Below are positions 56,201 to 64,000 of a stretch of DNA of 64,000 bases, piece by piece (the first letter of the stretch is position 1; each line of letters opens with the position of its first letter). The position numbers and the translations under genes are program-made. Source of the stretch: Lantana camara (lineage: Eukaryota; Streptophyta; Magnoliopsida; Lamiales; Verbenaceae). The notes beneath the pieces were generated by a model. The model was not told where the DNA came from and searched no databases. It saw nothing but the letters and a program-made list of their open reading frames with translations. Location: assembly GCA_037501455.1 (NCBI GenBank), contig CM074864.1:27708001-27772000 (forward strand). Direction: 5' to 3'.

Positions 56201-56898
56201 TTAAACGAGGATCCGAATGTTTTATCCCGGGTCCTCGCACGAAAAATGAATGGTAGAAGGGGCAAACGATGTCAGAATAGGGCAAACTTAGAGTCTACGG
56301 ACTCGTTTCGATGCCCCGAACGCGTTGAAGGGGTCAAAAAGGTCGAAAACTCGATCAAACGAGAAATGACCGGAAAACCCCTAAAAGAGAAAATTAGAAA
56401 GGGGCCCCTAAACTCTAAAAGAGTTCCAAACAGGGCCACGAAAAACATAAAATCACATAATTAGACACATAAAAAGGTTGAAACGTGGCGTACCTTATAA
56501 ATCAGACGAGCGGGATGTTACAAACTCCCCTCCTTCAAAAGGACCTGTCCTCAGGTCCTAAGGTCGGATCTTAAACGACGCTGAAACGAATTCCACTTCA
56601 AGCTTTCGCTGCGCAACTCTGATCTAGGCGAACTGCAGTCTCTGCAGGACACTTCTCCCTTAACTGACATCAACTCCCTTCATGGTGACTCGTTGTCACT
56701 GAAGTTCCACTGAGCACTTGACCGTTTGTCACTTCAAACTCATTTGATCCCCACTAGGCCACTGCACCCAAAGCTCGATACCGTCACTTCCTCGTTGCTT
56801 GAAAACTGTCGTCTGACCAGAAGTAACGCAACAAACAAGAGAGACAATCCCATCTATCGACACACAAGCGAAGGAATCCAGTCCGTCGGCACACAAAA

Positions 56899-57235
56899 GA
56901 GAAAACCCCGTTTCTCAACATACGAAAGAGAGAGCCCCGTCTCTCAGGTACACAATTGAGAGAACCCCGTCTCTCAGCCTAAGTCTATCAGATTCCACAT
57001 CTTCCAGACATTCTAGTTTGAGAAAATCTGGCATTTCTCAAACCCCTAAATTTAAGGGAATCCAGCATCCCTCAAATACCTAAGTACAAGAGAATCCAGC
57101 ATCTCTCGTACACCGAACTCAGAAAGACTCCAGCATCTTTCTGTCACGTAATATAGAGAGAATCCAGCATCTCTCTAACACACAAGTAGGAAGAATCAAC
57201 ATCCCCCTAGCACATAAATAGAGAGAATCAAATCT
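56899..57235 (-). repeat. Element G hairpin array with two constant loops
   Basis: About ten hairpins in 340 bp. On the plus strand, loop class 1 has ACCCCG or GCCCCG: GAGAAA/TTTCTC (56899), GAGAGA/TCTCTC (56928), TGAGAGA/TCTCTCA (56957). Loop class 2 has ATCTGGCA, ATCCAGCA or CTCCAGCA: TTTGAGAAA/TTTCTCAAA (57017), AGGGA/TCCCT (57055), AGAGA/TCTCT (57089), CAGAAAGA/TCTTTCTG (57120), TAGAGAGA/TCTCTCTA (57154). Weaker units follow to 57235. Stems change on both arms together while loops stay fixed. The class 1 loop is shared with F and H. Confidence 0.8.
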
Positions 57236-57731
57236 CTCTCACTCAAGCACATAAGCAGAATCAGGAAATCATAATAGTTAACACATGGCATACTTAGCAA
57301 ATATATCACGTAACAACAAGAATCAATTAAGTAAACGATGCATGTATGCTCGTGCCATGAATACTTAGTGTACCGTTCACCGCGGTGTTGAAATCTTGAC
57401 CATAAAGTTGCAATGATGTCATAGAAGCTGGTTAAATTGTTTGTATTGCAGCCCTGCAATTAAAACACTAAATTTGGTGCATGCTGGTTAGAGATGCAAA
57501 TGAAATGTGGCACTTAAGTCACGTGAATGCAACAATTCAATATAGTTAAAAGCACAATCATAAAGTATTACACAATCATAGTCATAGAGCACACGAAATC
57601 ACATAATTCAGTACAATTCATGCTGAGAAAGCAAAATTTCATGCCAAATGGATGCAATGCGCAAATATTCCTATGTCGTACGACCTAGACTGGCATGACA
57701 CGACTCCAGAGCACCGGTTCTGAACCTGGTA

Positions 57732-57743
57732 GCTCTGATACCA
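57732..57743 (-). other. Primer binding site of element G
   Basis: The complement reads TGGTATCAGAGC, eight bases from the LTR: a perfect Met-tRNA match. This shows G is a retroelement with a real 5' end despite having no genes. Confidence 0.9.
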
Positions 57744-57751
57744 CTTATAGA

Positions 57752-60264
57752 TGTAACACCCCACACGCGAGGCGCCACATCCGCCGCACTATGACTCGAC
57801 ACGTGTATGAAATGGAGAGTCCGCACACGCATCAAGTCACAGCGAACGGGTGACAAACGAAAACCCACACACTAGCTAGGCGGTACCTAACCCTGTACAA
57901 ACGAAAATATGCGAAGCATGACAGCGGAAGTAGTACGAAATGCTAAATTTTAAAAACTTTTACACACCATGCATACAACACAATACATACAACAGAATTA
58001 AATATAGGGGTCCAACTAGTTAAGCAAACCTGTCCTAACCTGTCCCGAATAATCAAACAACAAAACGGGTTCAACTAATCCAAGCACCTGTCCTAACCTG
58101 TCCCGAATAATCAAACATTCAAATCATAGTTTTAAACCTGTACAAAACATATCTTATACAAAATTTACAAATCATAAATCAGAACCAAAACTTAACAAAC
58201 TTAAACCGACATACACAGACTTCGACAGGCCCGACACACACAGCCACTTAGCATGAACTCCAATGCGAACCCAAAGCTAAACCTGCACACTAAAACATAA
58301 AAGGGGGAGGGGTCAGTCCAAAGACTGAGCGAGGGGTTAACGCACGCACACTATACATATATATACAGAGCACAACACGTTCAAAATCAAACTGTTCGTG
58401 AACCCGGGACTAGTTTTTGCACACCAAAACCTTTATCTCGTGATAATATGTATAAGGGGTGACTTATCAAAACAGAACGAACAAAGCTTAACTTATACAT
58501 AACTCATAGCATACGTACAAAACCAAGCAGACTTAGCACACATACCGGAACATAACTTATTAGGTTAATAGCAAATCAAATTTTATCTTAATTTAAGAAT
58601 CTACCCCCGTTTCACGAACTTATGACAGGCAGACAGACAGAACACTCGGCAGAGACGAATACACATCCAACCAACTCCTTCTTATCACACATATACATAA
58701 ACAGATGAAATCAAAACAAACATACCTTCCTTCACACCGTTTGGGGAAGAGAGGTGCCCCTCTCAACCCCCACACAGAACGAAACATGTGAACCGGACGA
58801 TCCCGCCCGGTTCCTTCGATGGCCAGCCAAAATGCGCTACGTCGGCATAGGAAAACGAAGTCTCCCGTTGGTGGAGAAGTGCACAGGGGTCCTAACCGGC
58901 GACCCCATGGTGGTGCCGGGTATCCCTTACCCACAACTCCGGGGCCCATCACACATATAAACGGACATATATCGGAAACTTAACCCGTCACACACAGACT
59001 GACAGATATCTCTCATGCATATCGTACTTATCATATCGTACGTACATATCACGTAGACTGCCCTCGAAATCGTAACATATCAAAGCTAAGCATACATAGG
59101 CTCGTACATAGCGTTTCGTACTTTTCAAATCAAATCATATGACAAAACCAACAAAATACGCATTTCGCACATATCTACATATACATAAGGCTTATAAACC
59201 GCATGCATTCGAAAACGAGCACGTTGCAATAAGGTATAACTATATCCTAACCTCACCTGGCACCAAACACAGCCGAAGACACAGTAGATGGTTCACCCCG
59301 GAACCTGCACGACTCACTTGTCACCACCCCGGGTGCACCTGAACCAACTAAACACACAAAACAGACCACAAGGCTCAGACTCAGACAGACAACCACACAG
59401 GGATGCACGGCAAATGCAATCACATAAACAGTATTCAAATTCATATATTACACATTTACAAAGGAATCGAATTAAATTCACATATACATTTCATAAAATT
59501 GCACATATTACCAAGCCAAATAAATCACATAATAACATGCTACGAATTCATTTAAATCCACGGGGTCCTAAGCAACTTACAACTAATTCACATAATCATT
59601 CAAGTCCTCATATAATTTTCCGATGCATAACAAATTCACAAATATTAATAATAGATTAAATTCCAATTTACGTGATTAAACCTTAATTTAAAGTTTCAAT
59701 GTTAGACATAATAATTTCTTTAACATATTCGTGATTAACATATTTATTTACCAAGTGACAAGTTAAAGTTTAATTAATTCAAATCACGTAAATTTACATA
59801 TTACATTTCATACAAATTTACACGTATTACAAAGCTAAACAAATCGTAATAGCATGCGTCGAATTTATATATAAATCTCACGAGGCTACATATCAAATTC
59901 CAATCAGCAAGATTGAACTGATTAAATCAAACAAATTCATCTTGTTTCCAAAAATTACACAAACACCCCCTCTAATCTAATCAATTAACATAAATTCAAT
60001 AAATCGGGATTCAATTTACAAATTACAAGTCCAAGCTTATCATATTTTATATCATACAAGATTTCTTACACAATGGAATTCATTTCGATCAACAATTCAA
60101 GCATATGACAATTAATTTGCATTTAAACAATTAATTCAAATATGTCCCAAATACACAAATTAATTCGTAGAAAATAAACCGAGTGTCCGATTGATGAACG
60201 GAAAGTGGTGTTGGACTCACCACGACGAAGCGGACAAGCCGTCCGAAGGTCGCCGGAGCGCTGC
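57752..60264 (-). mobile_element. Element G 5' LTR, cut by H
   Basis: Very similar to 52653-55168 of the other LTR, including the terminal stem (57789-57842) and TCAGTC hairpin (58313-58328). It stops at GCTGC where H begins. The remainder lies right of the window. Confidence 0.9.
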
Positions 60265-60302
60265 TGTAACACCCGAAGCATAAAGGTGTCACATCCCCCG
60301 CA

Positions 60303-60356
60303 CTAGAGCCCAGTCCACATATGAAACGGTCAATCCATACATGAACTGAGCCATAG
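60303..60356 (-). other. Element H terminal stem-loop
   Basis: In sense, CTATGGCTCAGTTCA... pairs with ...GGACTGGGCTCTAG over 21 positions, with one mismatch and several G-U pairs. Confidence 0.7.
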
Positions 60357-61626
60357 CGAACGGGTGACAAGAAAATAAATGCTAACTAGCTAGGCGGGAC
60401 TAACCCCAAACCAATTATCACAACTGGAAATAAACTGAAGTACGTTGATAACAAGTCTTTACAAGCAAACCATTTCTAAATCCTATCAATACATTATCAT
60501 CTCTAAAATACATAACATTTCATAAAACAGTAGATAACAATACATATGCGAAAGTAGGATGGACACGTGCTAGACCCAAAACAAAAGACTGGACTCGACA
60601 CCAATCCCGCCCAGCACACAACCTGCAAAACTGAAAGGTGAGGTGTCAGTCTCCACAAGACTGAGCGAGGGGCATAATAATATATAAGCGCAGATAACAT
60701 GCAAGTCATAACCTCGGGTAAGGTTTTATAAACAAAACAATCTAAGTTCCATAACAACACAAAGCTCGCCCGAGATTATAACTATCAGATTTAACAATCA
60801 ATTACTTCAATCAATCAATCAATCAGTGGCCCGGCGAGTGAGGGCATTCTCCAACCTTACTCTGACAGTGTACAATCACGATACTTTTCATTAATTAATT
60901 AAGTGGTCATGCAATCAATTACAGTGCACACGTAGCAGTTTCAATAACTCCTTCTTCCTCCAATGATGGTGGGTTTGCAAGGCCCGATCCATCCACGGTA
61001 AACACGGTGTACGTCGGGAACATGACTCCCACGCACGGGACTCCTTCCTCCACCAAACCTCCTGGTGGATTCAGGGTTCATCCCCACGGTAGAGAGGAGT
61101 GTAAGAGTTACCCGTCAGCCCATGTTTTCCCGGTTGGCTCAAACACTAACTCTCGGGCCCACAGTGCACGGTACAATATACTCGCCCAAAACACGGTCAA
61201 TCAATACAATACAATACAATTCGGTAAATCATTTGCAATTCAATAGAGTTTGGAAAACTATAGATATATATACCTTTTGGCTTAAAACATCACATAGGGT
61301 TGTAATGGTTCTAGATATCAAGCAATTAAACCTCACCTGTACCGACAAAACAAAGAGCAAGGCACGGCCTAAAAAGCCCACTCCACGTCACTGGCGTGCC
61401 GGTCTGTGCAACAAAGACAAGCGTACATAAGACACGACTCAAAATGCACCAAATATGACGAACGGCGAAATGCAACGAGACGACGAGTATGGTGCAATGT
61501 ACCATGAAAATATCTTGTTTCACTTCATTTTAGATCATATAATATCAAATCGGGGTCGAAGAAGCCGTCGGATCGAGGTGTTAGAAATGCAATTTTATGC
61601 AGAATATTTTGTTCTGTCAGGCATGC

Positions 61627-61853
61627 GGGAACGGCCGTTCCGGCTTCCCTTTGAAAATGGGAAGGGCCGTTCCCAGGGCCTTCAGAAACGCGCCAGCGTT
61701 TTATAAAAGAAAACACGCTTTGGGCTGGGAACGGCCCTTCCAGCACAAAGGCCAAAGTGGGAACGGTCATTCCATGTCTCGCTGGCCTTGCTGACTCAGG
61801 ATCATGGGAACGGCCGTTCCAGTTTTAAACTGGGGCTGGGAAGGGCCGTTCCC
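61627..61853 (-). repeat. Element H LTR GGGAACGGCCGTTCC palindrome array
   Basis: Six units, most near-perfect palindromes (GGGAACGGCCGTTCC, GGGAAGGGCCGTTCCC, GGGAACGGCCCTTCC), 30-60 bp apart in AT-rich DNA. Same place as the GTGACAC arrays of A and C but unrelated in sequence. Confidence 0.75.
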
Positions 61854-62573
61854 TAAATACGAGAGCAGCAGAAAACAGAGCAAATGCAGGGGAGGCACGA
61901 AACAACACCAAAACACCACAAATGATCAAATACCAAACTCCAAATGCATATAATTCATGAAATAGACATGCTTGCATACTTATAGTTCAATAATAACTCA
62001 TATAAACACTTAAATCCTTGCTTAATCATCAAGAATCATCAAGATCAAACCCACAATGAACTCATGCTCCAAGCTTATAACCTTCACAATATATGCATCA
62101 AATCATAGCTAGAACCATGTAATCATGCTTTCCACAACCCAAACATAAATTACCAAGCTCAACACACAACCCTAGCTCTCATATTAATATTCATGAATTC
62201 CCAACTAAGCTCATATACCTTGAATGAATGAGAAGGAGAAGAGATGATGTTGTGATGATGATGATGCTTCAAAGCATGCAATTTTCCCTTGAATTCAAGC
62301 TCAAATGATGAAATCCTCTTCTTCCCTTGGTAGGGTTTATGAATCGGTATGAGGGAGAGAGAGGAGGAATCATGTGTGTATAAGTTTTATGCAATCAAAT
62401 AATATAAGGTGGATATTATATAACTAAGCTCTAATTGCAATTTAATCCTCCCAAAACATTAGTCATGCAATTAAGTCCCTAAGCTTATGAAGTGATCAAT
62501 TAAGTAATTAAGCAATTAGGTCATATCTGGAAATTAATTCACATATTGCATAATTGAAAATTGGGGCGTTACA

Positions 62574-62893
62574 ATCACCCCTCCTTAAGAGGACCTGGTC
62601 CCCAGGTCCACTGCTCGAACTATAAATTAAAACACGTGACGAGAGAACCCCATCTCTCCAAACAATTAATGAGAAAACCCCGTTTCTCCACACACAAGAG
62701 AGCACCCCGTCTCTCACACAACCACACCACGTACAGACTTAAATAATCACATACATGCACCAACACATATGAAGCAAGTAGGAAGAACAACACTTCAATT
62801 ACTCACGCAAGAGCAAATAGCAAACACAAGGAATACAATATATAAAATAAGAAAGCGTATGATGCCCGTGATATGCATGTTTAGATGTACCGT
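62574..62893 (-). mobile_element. Element H polypurine tract, hairpins and spacer
   Basis: Next to the LTR is the tract complementary to ATCACCCCTCCTTAAGAGG. It is followed (62641-62715) by three hairpins with the ACCCCR-type loop: GAGAGA/TCTCTC, GAGAAA/TTTCTC and GAGAG/CTCTC. The remaining AT-rich bases up to the gag stop contain nothing recognisable. No pol fits here, so H is gag-only. Confidence 0.75.
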
Positions 62894-63859
62894 TCACCGT
62901 TGTTCTTGCCTGTTAAATAGTCGTTGACCCCCGGTGGATAGTTCTTGTCGCTCCGGATATGTATCTATCTGATGCTCAGCACTCCCACAACGGAAACATA
63001 GACGCAATTGCTTCCTACAACCATCGTAAGTGTGGGTGTCGCGTCCACAATAAGTGCAGAGAGGTTTTTCTGGAGATGGTGACAAAGCTGATTTAGGTGG
63101 AGTTTTCTGAATCGATCCCGCTCGTGAGGTAGAACTCCTAGCATTGACGGCATCCTCAACTTTCAAAGCTTTGCTAGTAGCTTTGGCCCACGTGCTTGTA
63201 TTGACCGCTTCTAATGCCTCCTGTATATCCGGTCGAAGCCCTTGCACAAACTGCATTGCTTTATGAAAGTCATCACTCGCTATATTAGGTGCATAGCGAG
63301 ACAGCCTCTCATACTCGGATATATACTCCGAAACCGACATCCTTCCTTGCCTTAACTCGGTAAACTCCTTCAATCTCCTAGTACGCGCTGAGGGAGGAAT
63401 GAACTTATTCTTAAACTCTCGAGTAAAGACCTCCCAATTAATCTCCTCCTCGGTGGCCTCCAACACTATCTTAGTACTTTCCCACCAAGAGTAAGCCTCT
63501 CCTTGGATCAACGTAAGGGTGCAACGAGCTTTCTCTCGATACTCACATGGTATAAGCTCCCAAATTCTCTCTACCTCCTTTAACCACATCTCCGCCTCGG
63601 TATCATTGCCATGGAAGAATTTAGGAGGGTGTTGATTCTGAAATTCCCAAAGTATAGTTGAGATAGGTGCTTCTAATTGAACCGGTGGAGCAGGCGGTGC
63701 AGGAGGAACGTGCTCTCTCATCCTCTGATCTATAAGGCCAACCACAGCATTCATGAAGTCCTGTGGTTGAGCTGGAGGGGGTGGTGATCTCTCTCGATGA
63801 TAACGCCGACGCGGTCGATGTTCCTGAGAACGATCACGATGATGACGACCTCGATGCAT
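62894..63859 (-). CDS. gag: Element H gag, 321 codons, uninterrupted
   Basis: Starts at ATG 63859 after TACAGG and ends at TGA 62894-62896. The basic Arg/His-rich N-terminus (HRGRHHRDRSQEHRPRRR) is followed by a Pro-rich linker, then the retrotransposon gag (capsid) domain at about 85-185 with [12 protein letters not shown] and [19 protein letters not shown]. Two knuckles: C268-x2-C271-x4-H276-x4-C281 is intact; C288-x2-C291-x4-H296-x4-Y301 has lost its last Cys. The ORF ends shortly after, where A continues into protease. The open frame over the full length, in an element without pol, suggests gag was kept for packaging while pol came from a helper. Alternatively, a recent insertion has not yet decayed. 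Confidence 0.92.
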   Translation of the reverse strand: MHRGRHHRDRSQEHRPRRRYHRERSPPPPAQPQDFMNAVVGLIDQRMREHVPPAPPAPPVQLEAPISTILWEFQNQHPPKFFHGNDTEAEMWLKEVERIWELIPCEYREKARCTLTLIQGEAYSWWESTKIVLEATEEEINWEVFTREFKNKFIPPSARTRRLKEFTELRQGRMSVSEYISEYERLSRYAPNIASDDFHKAMQFVQGLRPDIQEALEAVNTSTWAKATSKALKVEDAVNARSSTSRAGSIQKTPPKSALSPSPEKPLCTYCGRDTHTYDGCRKQLRLCFRCGSAEHQIDTYPERQELSTGGQRLFNRQEQR

Positions 63860-64000
63860 CCTGTATTCAAGACACTAAGGATGCATGTGGCGTGAGTGGA
63901 TGCTAATGGTTGCAAATAAGTCTCAAGTTACAAGTAATTCACATAATTCAAAGACTTCAAGTTACTCAAATAATTCAAATAAATCAAATAATTTCAGTTA
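63860..64000 (-). mobile_element. Element H leader upstream of gag
   Basis: AT-rich untranslated leader. The acceptor-like TACAG/G sits directly before the gag ATG. The primer site and 5' LTR are expected beyond the window. Confidence 0.6.

Larger units (their letters stand above)
52653..56522 (-). mobile_element. Element G 3' LTR
   Basis: A 3.87-kb LTR; in sense it runs TGTAACATCCCGCTCG...GGTGTTACA. The terminal stem is at 52690-52743 and the TCAGTC hairpin at 53213-53228. About 55090-56200 is markedly GC-rich, with GCCGG-rich repeats and no recognisable protein, unlike the other LTRs. A GA microsatellite lies at 56161-56181. The left flank is AAAAA (52648-52652); the right duplication is outside the window. 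The ORFs in the GC-rich part disagree in frame and show no known domain. Confidence 0.88.
56523..57751 (-). mobile_element. Element G interior: 1.2 kb, non-coding
   Basis: From LTR to LTR in sense: primer site, about 350 bp AT-rich leader, a short segment that keeps the ACGGTACA motif otherwise found after gag of F and H (near 57370), the hairpin array, and the polypurine tract (complement of AACTCCCCTCCTTC). No gag, protease or pol is seen. The ORFs within it are short and lack similarity. G looks like a gag-less derivative of the F/H type, similar in concept to large non-coding retrotransposon derivatives. Confidence 0.75.
60265..62573 (-). mobile_element. Element H 3' LTR
   Basis: 2.3 kb; in sense it runs TGTAACGCCCCAATTTTC...GGGTGTTACA. 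It carries the terminal stem (60303-60356), TCAGTC hairpin (60646-60664), TTTTGCAG/GTTGTGTGCTGGGCGGG, a CCTTGCAA hairpin (about 60964-60995), the GGGAACGGCCGTTCC array (61627-61853) and a donor-like CAAG/GTATATGAG at 62218/62219. The left flank GCTGC (60260-60264) should recur at the unseen right end. Confidence 0.9.

Noticed and set aside
56899..57235. Possible CRISPR array
   Set aside because: Units are short inverted repeats with variable stems and constant loops and no unique spacers, and the setting is a plant retroelement.

Overview
This 64-kb window looks like intergenic heterochromatin from a flowering plant, probably a large-genome eudicot; the species cannot be told from the sequence. 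I found no host gene, tRNA or rRNA. Almost every base belongs to LTR retrotransposons inserted into one another. Most are long-LTR Ty3/Gypsy elements of the chromovirus type (Tekay/Del-like): a Met-tRNA primer site (TGGTATCAGAGC), gag with paired CCHC knuckles, protease with a DPGA active site, RT-RNase H-integrase order, a GPF motif and a chromodomain-like tail. At least one Ty1/Copia element and one small TRIM are also present.

Layout, using labels A-K. Element F (1-3670, +) is the 3' end of a gag-only element; its LTR carries a complete TRIM (2814-3303). Copia element D follows: 5' LTR pieces at 3671-3849 and 7712-8596, coding remnants at 8597-11670 and 42887-44649, 3' LTR at 44650-46871. 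D is split by a solo LTR, E (3850-7706, 5-bp target duplication TGTCG), and by a complete Gypsy element, B (11671-42881, duplication GATCT). B's 5' LTR is split by complete element A (13494-23291, duplication GTATA). B's gag is split by complete, inverted element C (26194-35950, duplication ACGGT). D appears to sit in the RT of a decayed Gypsy element I (pol tail 46872-48296, LTR 48329-51738), which in turn sits in the LTR of an inverted element J (51739-52450). On the right, J is cut by a probable Copia LTR, K (52451-52652). Then comes G (from 52653, inverted), with 3.9-kb LTRs and a 1.2-kb non-coding interior. G's second LTR is cut by H (from 60265, inverted), a gag-only element with an open 321-codon gag. 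The stack is at least five insertions deep.

None of the full elements can be autonomous as read: A, B, C, D and I all carry stops, frameshifts or deletions. C is the closest to intact. H keeps an open gag but has no pol, so it would need pol from a relative. G encodes nothing recognisable.

The most interesting signal is structural RNA shared by LTR families that otherwise look very different. (1) A stem of about 22 bp lies 40-70 nt before the LTR 3' end in all eight families with that end visible; nearly all differences between arms are G-U pairs on the sense strand. (2) A small TCAGTC/GACTGA hairpin sits just before a conserved YAG/G site. (3) A hairpin with a CCTTGCAA loop shows a compensated base-pair change. 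(4) Each LTR family carries an array of short GC-rich inverted repeats, often with a GGGC loop, whose stem differs between families. (5) The gag-only or non-coding elements F, G and H carry arrays of small hairpins, with constant loops and compensating stems, between gag (or its remnant) and the polypurine tract, where pol would lie. I know of no named element matching these; all come from reading the sequence and need folding and covariation tests.
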